Shown: piece after piece, positions 1-6,413 of the stretch | Numbering within the stretch: position 1 is the first letter of the stretch | Layout of the letters: the number at the start of each line of letters is the position of its first letter | Source: Actinomycetes bacterium | GTDB lineage: Bacteria > Actinomycetota > Acidimicrobiia > Spongiisociales > UBA5794 | Reading direction: 5' to 3' | Length of the DNA: 10,821 nt | NCBI GenBank assembly: GCA_024640745.1 | Contig: JAHEEL010000066.1 | Coordinates: 1 to 10,821, forward strand | The notes under the pieces: model-generated | What the model saw: only the letters and a program-made list of their open reading frames with translations | Databases searched by the model: none | Told to the model about the DNA's origin: nothing | Program-made: the position numbers and the translations under genes

Positions 1-2
1 AC

Positions 3-1928
3 AACCTCACATGGGTCATCAACTGCAATCTGCAACGACTCGATGGCCCGGTCCGTGGCAACGGCAAGATCATCCAGGAACTCGAGGCGATGTTCCGCGG
101 CGCTGGTTGGAACGTGATCAAGGTCATTTGGGGGTCGGGATGGGACCCCCTGCTCGCCAAGGACCCGGACGGCGCGCTCATCGAGGTGATGACCTCCACC
201 GTCGACGGTGAGTATCAGCGATACAAGGCCGAGTCCGGCGCCTACGTGCGGGAGCACTTCTTCGGCAAGGATCCGCGCCTGACCGAACTCGTCCGCGACA
301 TGACCGACGACGACATCTGGCGCCTCCGCCGCGGCGGCCTCGACTATCGCAAGATCTACTCCGCATACAAGGCAGCAACCGAGCTGGAGGGCGCGCCTAC
401 CGTCATCCTCGCCAAGACCATCAAGGGTTGGACGCTTGGGCCGGACGTTGCCGGGAAGAACGCGACCCACTCCATCAAGAACCTCACGAAGGACCAGCTG
501 CACGGCCTGCGTGACCTGCTGTCGCTGAAGGATGAGATTCCCGATGAGGTGCTCGAACTCGACAATCCGCCGTACTACCGACCCCCGGTTGATTCTCCCG
601 AACACCGGTACCTGGTTGAGCGGCGCGAGGCGTTGAACGGCCCCGTTCCAAGCCGAACGCTCGACATCCGCACACCGATCGAAATGCCGGACCCCGGCGT
701 CTTTGCCGAGTTCGACGCCGGTTCGGGCGACGCCGAGGTCTCGACGACCGGCGCCTTCACCCGTCTGCTGCGAAGCCTTGCCCGCGATGACCGATTCGGG
801 CGCCGTGTGGTACCGATCATCCCGGACGAGGGGCGCACGTTCGGCATGGACGCGCTTTTCAAGGAGCTCCAGATCTACGCCTCGCAGGGCCAGCTCTACG
901 AGCCGGTCGATCACAAGCTGATCCTCTCCTACAAGGAATCGCAGAGCGGACAGATCCTCGAGCAGGGCATCACCGAGGCCGGATCGACGGCGAGTTGGAT
1001 CGCAGCCGGCACGTCGTACGCCACCCGCGGCGTTCCGATGGTCCCGTTCTACACCTACTACTCGATGTTCGGATTCCAGCGCGTGGGCGACCTGCTGTGG
1101 GGCGCCTCGGACTCCCGAGCTCGCGGTTTCCTGCTCGGCGCAACATCGGGTCGCACGACGCTGGTCGGCGAAGGCCTCCAGCACCAGGATGGCCATAGCC
1201 ACGTGCTCGCGTCCGTCATTCCGGCGTGTCAGGCCTACGACCCGGCGTTCGCCTACGAGTTGGCCACGGTCGTCGATCACGGCTTGAAGCGCATGTACGT
1301 CGACAACGAGGACGTCTACTACTACCTCACCCTCTACAACGAGAGCTACGTGCAGCCACCCAAGCCGGAGGGCTCGGACCAGGGGATCATCGACGGTCTC
1401 TACAAATGGGCGCCCGCACCAACGGGGGCGAAGTACCGGGCCACGATCCTCTTCTCGGGTCCTGCGCATGCTGCAGCGCGCGAGGCGCAGACGATTCTCG
1501 CCGAGCAGTACGGCGTAGGCGCCGAGTTGTGGAGTGCCACATCGTTCAAGAAGCTCAGGGAAGAGGCCCTATCCGTCGAGCGGTGGAACAACCTCCACCC
1601 GGGCGAAGGCCCGCGAGTCCCGTTCGTGACGCGACAGCTCGAGGGAACGCTCGGACCGGTGATCGCCGTGACCGACTACATGCGGACCGTGCCCGACCAG
1701 ATCTCGCGTTGGGTCCCACGCTCGTACACCTCGCTCGGAACCGATGGATACGGCCGCAGCGATACCCGGGCTTCACTCAGGGAATTCTTCGAGACTGATG
1801 CCGACCACGTCGTCGTCGCAACCCTCTCAGCCCTCGCGAAGGACCAGCGTATCGACCCGAATGTCGTCCGCGACGCCATCGAACGCACGGGCGTCGACCC
1901 GGACGTCGGCGATCCCTGGACGCGGTAG
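3..1928 (+). CDS. aceE: Pyruvate dehydrogenase E1 component, homodimeric type (5'-truncated by window edge)
   Basis: This is the E1 subunit of the cytoplasmic pyruvate dehydrogenase complex. It decarboxylates pyruvate on thiamine diphosphate (ThDP) and passes the acetyl group to the lipoyl E2. The reading frame is open from base 3 and gives 641 residues, against roughly 890-930 for the family, so the N-terminal third lies outside. The visible part starts in the NCNLQRLDGPVRGNGKI block, which closes the ThDP/Mg-binding motif. GKNATHSIKN follows, and its His (468-470) matches the active-site-loop His of the E. coli enzyme. GITEAG carries the Glu (975-977) expected to activate the ThDP aminopyrimidine. 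PFYTYYSMFGFQR, ARGFLLGATSGRTTL and GEGLQHQDGHSH are family hallmarks, and the C-terminal domain contains LGTDGYGRSDTR. The ATG at 90 is internal, not the start. A gap of 119 bases separates it from the next gene. No frameshift is seen. Identification is near certain; the symbol rests on homology. Confidence 0.97.
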   Translation, partial: NLTWVINCNLQRLDGPVRGNGKIIQELEAMFRGAGWNVIKVIWGSGWDPLLAKDPDGALIEVMTSTVDGEYQRYKAESGAYVREHFFGKDPRLTELVRDMTDDDIWRLRRGGLDYRKIYSAYKAATELEGAPTVILAKTIKGWTLGPDVAGKNATHSIKNLTKDQLHGLRDLLSLKDEIPDEVLELDNPPYYRPPVDSPEHRYLVERREALNGPVPSRTLDIRTPIEMPDPGVFAEFDAGSGDAEVSTTGAFTRLLRSLARDDRFGRRVVPIIPDEGRTFGMDALFKELQIYASQGQLYEPVDHKLILSYKESQSGQILEQGITEAGSTASWIAAGTSYATRGVPMVPFYTYYSMFGFQRVGDLLWGASDSRARGFLLGATSGRTTLVGEGLQHQDGHSHVLASVIPACQAYDPAFAYELATVVDHGLKRMYVDNEDVYYYLTLYNESYVQPPKPEGSDQGIIDGLYKWAPAPTGAKYRATILFSGPAHAAAREAQTILAEQYGVGAELWSATSFKKLREEALSVERWNNLHPGEGPRVPFVTRQLEGTLGPVIAVTDYMRTVPDQISRWVPRSYTSLGTDGYGRSDTRASLREFFETDADHVVVATLSALAKDQRIDPNVVRDAIERTGVDPDVGDPWTR

Positions 1929-1933
1929 GAGCA

Positions 1934-1985
1934 GACGAGGCGCTTCGTCGCCGAGTCAGCACAGGTCGAGCGGTCCTATCGACCT
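1934..1985 (+). terminator. Weak stem-loops downstream of aceE, possible terminator
   Basis: Two short hairpins follow the aceE stop. GACGAG (1934-1939) pairs with TTCGTC (1944-1949) across a 4-base loop, with one G-U pair. AGGTCG (1963-1968) pairs with CGACCT (1980-1985) across an 11-base loop. Neither is followed by a T-run, so a classical intrinsic terminator is not supported. They may help factor-dependent termination or be chance pairing in GC-rich DNA. Confidence 0.2.
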
Positions 1986-2014
1986 ATGGCGGCTCGCCAA
2001 CCTTCACCTACGGA

Positions 2015-2034
2015 ATGAGTGAGCACTCACTCAT
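2015..2034. promoter_or_regulatory. Inverted-repeat operator, probable TetR-family binding site
   Basis: Perfect 9-bp arms ATGAGTGAG and CTCACTCAT are separated by CA. Such GTGAG/CTCAC palindromes are common upstream of TetR-family genes, and the adjacent gene encodes a TetR repressor. The site ends one base before the -10 box at 2036-2041 and therefore fills the -35/-10 spacer, where a bound dimer would block RNA polymerase. The palindrome is seen directly; binding by the neighbouring protein and autoregulation are inferred. Confidence 0.85.
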
Positions 2035-2035
2035 G

Positions 2036-2048
2036 TATACTGCGCTCG
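2036..2048 (+). promoter_or_regulatory. -10 box TATACT and leaderless start of the TetR-ABC operon
   Basis: TATACT (2036-2041) matches the TATAAT consensus at five of six positions and is preceded by TG. Counting a standard -12 to -7 position for the hexamer puts +1 at base 2048, which is the G of an in-frame GTG. The mRNA would thus be leaderless, a common arrangement in Actinobacteria. No good -35 hexamer is seen near 2012-2019, where the operator begins. Confidence 0.65.
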
Positions 2049-2662
2049 TGCCCAGCAGACATGAACGAGCCGAACCGCTTCCGCCGGACGACCGCCGTCG
2101 CGCAATCATCGAGGCCGTCATCCCCCTCCTCCTCGAGAGAGGGTCGGCCGTGACGACGCGTGAGATGGCCGAAGCCGCAGGCATCGCCGAGGGCACCATC
2201 TTCCGTGTCTTCCCGGACAAACCCTCGGTCATCCACGAGGCCGTCAAGGCCACGATGGACCCCGAACCAATCCGACGGGCGCTTGCTGCGATCCCGACGA
2301 CGCTCCCCATGGACACCCAACTCCGGGAAGCGGCACGAATCCTGATGGACCGAGGCGAGCGGTTGACGGCTCTCTTCGGAATGTTGCGCGCTGTGCGGCC
2401 ACCTTCGCTGGGTCCGCCGGCCGGAGCCAGGCAATACGTGATCGATGCCAACGCAGCGACCAGGGCGGCCCTCGCCGTGCTCCTGCAGCGCCACGAGAAC
2501 CGCCTCAGGATCCCGCCAGAACGCGCCGCGGTTGCATTCCAGGGGTTCGTGCTCGCCGGCAGCCATTCCCTCATCGCCCCGGAAGAGAAGGCGACGCCGG
2601 AGGAGATGGTCGACGTTCTGCTCAACGGCATTCTGGCGTCCGATCGCGAGGGTGGAGCCTGA
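2048..2662 (+). CDS. TetR/AcrR-family transcriptional repressor of the downstream ABC exporter
   Basis: A 204-residue one-component repressor, typical length for TetR. The N-terminal DNA-binding domain covers about residues 15-62: helix 1 in RRRAIIEAVIPLLLERG, then the helix-turn-helix TTREMAEAAGIAEGTIFRVF, with the usual I/Y-F-x-x-F-x-K-type ending (FRVFPDKPSV). The rest is a variable helical ligand-binding and dimerisation domain (about 65-204), whose ligand cannot be deduced. I chose GTG at 2048 over the ATG codons at 2015 and 2033. Those fall within the operator palindrome upstream of or at the -10 box and have no ribosome binding site, whereas 2048 sits exactly at the predicted +1. The stop overlaps the start of the first ABC gene by one base (TGATG), so the genes are co-transcribed and probably translationally coupled. 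It likely represses itself and the exporter until an effector binds. The family is certain; the start is well supported but unproven. Confidence 0.9.
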   Translation: MPSRHERAEPLPPDDRRRAIIEAVIPLLLERGSAVTTREMAEAAGIAEGTIFRVFPDKPSVIHEAVKATMDPEPIRRALAAIPTTLPMDTQLREAARILMDRGERLTALFGMLRAVRPPSLGPPAGARQYVIDANAATRAALAVLLQRHENRLRIPPERAAVAFQGFVLAGSHSLIAPEEKATPEEMVDVLLNGILASDREGGA

Positions 2663-4392
2663 TGCTCGTTCGAATCCTCCGCCGCTTCCTCACGCCCTAC
2701 AAGCGAGAGATCGCGATCGTGGTCGTCCTGCAGGCCATCGGCACCATCGCCGCGCTGTCTCTGCCGAGCCTCAACGCCGACATCATCGACAACGGTGTGG
2801 TGCGGGGCGACACCGACTACATCCTTCAGGTCGGCGCCGTGATGCTGCTGGTGTCACTTGTCCAGGTGGCGAGCACCGTGACCGCCGTGTACTTCGGCGC
2901 GCGGACGGCGATGGCGTTCGGTCGCGATGTCCGGTCGGCCGTGTTCCACCGCGTCGTCTCGTTCTCGAGCCGCGAGATGGCCCGGTTCGGGGCGCCGTCG
3001 CTCCTGACACGCAACACAAACGATGTCCAGCAGGTGCAGATGCTGGTGCTCACGACGTTCACGATGCTGATCGCCGCACCCATCATGATGGTGGGCGGCG
3101 TCTTCATGGCGCTGCGAGAGGATGTCGGTCTCTCCTGGCTGGTGGCGGTTGCCGTGATCGCCCTAGCCGCGATCATCGCATTCCTGCTGTCCCACATGGT
3201 CCCCGGATTCCGCTCGATGCAGAAGAAGCTCGACACGGTCAACAAGGTGCTGCGCGAGCAGATCGGCGGTATCCGGGTCGTGCGGGCATTCGTGCGCGAA
3301 CCCATCGAGACCGAGCGATTCGCCGAGGCCAACACCGACCTGACGAACGTGTCGATCAACGTCGGACGCTGGATGGCGGCGATCTTCCCAGCCGTCATGC
3401 TGGTGATGAACATCTCGAGCGTGGCCGTGCTGTGGTTCGGCGGACTCCGCATCGACGCCGGGGCGATGCAGATCGGCTCGTTGACCGCGTTCCTTTCGTA
3501 TCTCATGCAGATCCTCATGGCCGTGATGATGTCGACGTTCATGCTCATGCTCCTCCCCCGGGCCTCGGTCTCGGCCGACCGCATCGGTGAAGTCCTCGAG
3601 ACCGAGACATCGGTCATTCCGCCCCGCGATGGCGTCACCGCTCTCGTCGGCCACAGCACGGTGGAGTTCGAGGCCGTGGGGTTCCGCTATCCGGGAGCGA
3701 GCCACCCGGTGTTGAACGACATCACGTTCGCCGCACGCGAAGGGCAGACCACAGCCATCATCGGGTCCACCGGCGCAGGGAAGACAACGCTCGTCAACCT
3801 CATCCCCCGGCTCTTCGACGCCACCGAAGGGCGGGTCCTCGTCGACGGCGTCGACGTTCGAGATATCGATTCCCACACCCTCTGGAACAAGATCGGCCTC
3901 GTCCCGCAGAAGGTCTATCTGTTCACCGGCACGATCGCTTCGAACCTCCGATACGGCAAACCGGACGCAACCGAGGACGAGATGTGGAGCGCGCTCGAGA
4001 TCGCCCAGGCGCGGGACTTCGTCGAGGCGATGCCGGAGGGACTCGATGCTCCGATCAGCCAGGGCGGCACGAACGTTTCCGGGGGGCAGCGCCAACGACT
4101 CGCGATCGCTCGGGCCCTGATCCGGCAGCCCGAGATCTACCTCTTCGACGATTCGTTCTCCGCCCTCGACGTCGCCACAGACGCAAGGCTGCGCCATGCG
4201 CTCACCGACGTGACCCGTGACGCAACGGTCATCATCGTGGCCCAGCGCGTTGCCACGATCATGGACGCCGACCAGATCGTCGTCGTGGAGAACGGCGACA
4301 TCGTCGGTCTCGGCACACACGATGAACTCCTCGAGGCCTGCGAGGCGTATGCCGAGATCGTCGATTCCCAGTTCGCGGCGGCGCCGTCATGA
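2662..4392 (+). CDS. ABC exporter half-transporter, subunit 1 (degenerate-site ATPase; TMD-NBD)
   Basis: A 576-residue type IV (ABCB-like) half-exporter of the inner membrane. An N-terminal six-helix transmembrane domain (about residues 15-300) is followed by an ATPase domain (about 335-570). Visible motifs are A-loop FRYPG, Walker A GSTGAGKTT (368-376, Lys374), Q-loop VPQKVYLF, intact signature VSGGQ (472-476), Walker B YLFDD and D-loop SALD. The residue at the catalytic Glu position is Asp497 (FDDSFSALD), and the switch His is replaced by Gln528 (VAQRVATI). Its own Walker site is therefore expected to be degenerate, while its intact signature serves the partner's site. This is the known layout of heterodimeric exporters such as TM287/288, BmrCD and LmrCD. 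GGTGGAG at 2651-2657 provides a ribosome binding site inside the tetR end. The gene overlaps its partner by 4 nt (ATGA), favouring 1:1 synthesis. The substrate (drug, lipid or peptide) cannot be read from the sequence; TetR control favours an inducible efflux role. Confidence 0.95.
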   Translation: MLVRILRRFLTPYKREIAIVVVLQAIGTIAALSLPSLNADIIDNGVVRGDTDYILQVGAVMLLVSLVQVASTVTAVYFGARTAMAFGRDVRSAVFHRVVSFSSREMARFGAPSLLTRNTNDVQQVQMLVLTTFTMLIAAPIMMVGGVFMALREDVGLSWLVAVAVIALAAIIAFLLSHMVPGFRSMQKKLDTVNKVLREQIGGIRVVRAFVREPIETERFAEANTDLTNVSINVGRWMAAIFPAVMLVMNISSVAVLWFGGLRIDAGAMQIGSLTAFLSYLMQILMAVMMSTFMLMLLPRASVSADRIGEVLETETSVIPPRDGVTALVGHSTVEFEAVGFRYPGASHPVLNDITFAAREGQTTAIIGSTGAGKTTLVNLIPRLFDATEGRVLVDGVDVRDIDSHTLWNKIGLVPQKVYLFTGTIASNLRYGKPDATEDEMWSALEIAQARDFVEAMPEGLDAPISQGGTNVSGGQRQRLAIARALIRQPEIYLFDDSFSALDVATDARLRHALTDVTRDATVIIVAQRVATIMDADQIVVVENGDIVGLGTHDELLEACEAYAEIVDSQFAAAPS

Positions 4393-6413
4393 CCGCGCAG
4401 CGCCCAGCGATGAAGGAGACGGAGCGAGTCCGCGGCCAGGGGGGTCCCGGTCACGGTGGTCCGTTCGGTGGCGGGATGGTGGGTCAGAAGCCCATGACGT
4501 TCGGACCGTCGATTCGCCGCCTCTTCCGGCGCCTCCGGCCGGAGCGCATCAAGGTGATCGGTGTCGGCGTCGCCGCCATCATGAGCGTCGGTCTCACCTC
4601 GATCGGTCCACGCGTCCTGGGGCGGGCAACCGACATCATCTTCTCTGGTGTGGTCGGCGGCTTTCTCCCTGCCGGCACGACGAAGGCGCAGGCAATCGAC
4701 GCTGTCCGGGCGCAAGGACAGGGCCAGCTTGCCGACATGCTCAGCGGTGTCGACCTCATCCCCGGCGTCGGCATCGACTTCACGGCGCTCCGCAATGTGC
4801 TGATCTTCGCGCTCGTGGTCTACGGCCTCTCCGCGCTGCTTGGATTCCTCCAGGCCTACCTCCTGAACGACGTGGTGCAGTACACGGTCCTGCGGATGCG
4901 GTCGGATGTCGAGGACAAGATCAACCGGATGCCGTTGAGCTACTTCGATCGGGTCCCGCGCGGCGAGCTCCTGAGCCGGGTCACGAACGACATCGACAAC
5001 GTGTCGCAGAGCCTCCAACAGACGATGAGTCAGCTGCTGACCTCCGTGCTCACGGTCGTGTTCGTCTTTGCGATGATGGTTTCCATCTCGTGGTTGCTTG
5101 CGCTGGTCGCGCTCGTCACGATCCCGTTGACCGTGCTCTTCGCCGGTACGGTCATGAAGCGGTCTCAGACCAAGTTCATCACGCAGTGGCGACGCACCGG
5201 CGTGCTGAACGCGCAGATCGAGGAGGCGTTCACCGGACACGCGCTCGTCAAGGTATTCGGCCGTCAGGACGAGGTCCAGGAGACCTTCGAGGAGGAGAAC
5301 GAGGGGCTCTACGAGGCAAGCTTCGGAGCGCAGTTCCTGTCCGGCCTGATCATGCCGATTGCGATGTTCATCGGGAACCTGAACTACGTCCTCATCGCCG
5401 TGATCGGTGGTCTCCGGGTCGCGAGCGGCACCATGAGTCTCGGCGACGTTCAGGCCTTCATCCAGTACTCGCGGTTGTTCACGCGCCCGGTCACACAGAT
5501 CGCATCGATGATCAACCTGCTCCAATCCGGGGTGGCTTCCGCCGAGCGCGTCTTCGAGCTTCTCGACGCCGAGGAAGAAACACCCGACGAGGGCGCCGCC
5601 GAGGTGCCGGCCGACGCACACGGGCGCGTGGCATTCGACGAAGTCTCGTTCCGCTACGTCGAAGACCAGCCGCTGATCGAGCAGGTGAGCTTCCACGTCG
5701 ACCCCGGCCAGACCGTTGCCATCGTCGGACCGACCGGGGCGGGCAAGACAACACTCGTGAACCTCATCATGCGGTTCTACGACGTCGACGACGGACGCAT
5801 CACGCTCGACGGCATCGACATCGCCACACTCCGGCGCGACGATCTGCGGTCGTTGACAGGGATGGTGCTCCAGGACACGTGGCTGTTTGAAGGCACGATC
5901 CGAGCCAACATCGCCTACGGCCGGCCGGATGCCACAGAGGGCGAGATCCTGGCGGCGGCCCGGGCTACCTATGTGGACCGCTTCGTCGTCAATCTGCCCG
6001 ACGGGTACGACACGATCATCGACGACGAGGGCGGAACCGTCAGTGCCGGTGAGAAACAGTTGATCACCATTGCGCGAGCGTTCCTGGCCGACCCGGCACT
6101 CCTCATCCTCGACGAAGCGACGAGTTCGGTCGATACCCGCACCGAGGTGCTCGTCCAGCACGCGATGTCTGTGCTGCGCGCCGACCGCACCAGCTTCGTG
6201 ATCGCTCACCGCCTCTCGACGATTCGCGACGCCGACCTGATCCTGGTGATGGAGGACGGCCGCATCGTCGAACAGGGAAACCACCACCAGCTGCTCGAGC
6301 TCGAAGGGGCCTACGCCCGCTTGTACGAGTCCCAGTTCAAGGGTCCCGACAAGCTGGTAGACCCGCCACCGGTTCCCCAGATCCCAACTGCAGCCCCCGG
6401 CTCAGCCAAATAA
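4389..6413 (+). CDS. ABC exporter half-transporter, subunit 2 (catalytic-site ATPase; TMD-NBD)
   Basis: A 674-residue partner of the preceding half-exporter. A Gly-rich cytoplasmic N-terminal tail (GGPGHGGPFGGGM, residues 18-30) precedes the transmembrane domain (about 52-375). Between helices 1 and 2 is a roughly 50-residue insertion (about 86-135, containing LPAGTTKAQA and ADMLSGVDLIPG), predicted to face outside. I recall similar loops in actinobacterial homologues. The ATPase domain has A-loop FRYVED, Walker A GPTGAGKTT (447-455, Lys453), Q-loop VLQDTWLF, Walker B LLILDE with catalytic Glu576, D-loop SSVD and switch His607 (IAHRLSTI). Its signature is degenerate, VSAGEKQ (551-557) instead of LSGGQ. 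With subunit 1 it would form one competent ATP site (this Walker A/B plus the partner's VSGGQ) and one degenerate site. Translation is probably coupled through the ATGA overlap, since no clear ribosome binding site precedes the ATG. Its last 12 bases overlap the convergent regulator gene. A C-terminal Pro-rich tail (VDPPPVPQIP) follows the ATPase domain. Confidence 0.95.
   Translation: MTAQRPAMKETERVRGQGGPGHGGPFGGGMVGQKPMTFGPSIRRLFRRLRPERIKVIGVGVAAIMSVGLTSIGPRVLGRATDIIFSGVVGGFLPAGTTKAQAIDAVRAQGQGQLADMLSGVDLIPGVGIDFTALRNVLIFALVVYGLSALLGFLQAYLLNDVVQYTVLRMRSDVEDKINRMPLSYFDRVPRGELLSRVTNDIDNVSQSLQQTMSQLLTSVLTVVFVFAMMVSISWLLALVALVTIPLTVLFAGTVMKRSQTKFITQWRRTGVLNAQIEEAFTGHALVKVFGRQDEVQETFEEENEGLYEASFGAQFLSGLIMPIAMFIGNLNYVLIAVIGGLRVASGTMSLGDVQAFIQYSRLFTRPVTQIASMINLLQSGVASAERVFELLDAEEETPDEGAAEVPADAHGRVAFDEVSFRYVEDQPLIEQVSFHVDPGQTVAIVGPTGAGKTTLVNLIMRFYDVDDGRITLDGIDIATLRRDDLRSLTGMVLQDTWLFEGTIRANIAYGRPDATEGEILAAARATYVDRFVVNLPDGYDTIIDDEGGTVSAGEKQLITIARAFLADPALLILDEATSSVDTRTEVLVQHAMSVLRADRTSFVIAHRLSTIRDADLILVMEDGRIVEQGNHHQLLELEGAYARLYESQFKGPDKLVDPPPVPQIPTAAPGSAK

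Noticed and set aside
2015..2047. Upstream ATG starts (2015, 2033) for the TetR gene
   Set aside because: Both fall inside the operator palindrome and before the predicted +1, without a ribosome binding site. GTG 2048 fits better.
3163..4320. 385-codon open frame on the minus strand
   Set aside because: A shadow of the first ABC gene's ATPase domain, with no ribosome binding site or domain.
4137..6287. 716-codon open frame on the minus strand
   Set aside because: It lies antisense to the second ABC gene and the end of the first, whose motifs are intact. Its translation is rich in His, Asp, Glu and Arg with no recognisable domain, as expected from an antisense frame in GC-rich DNA.
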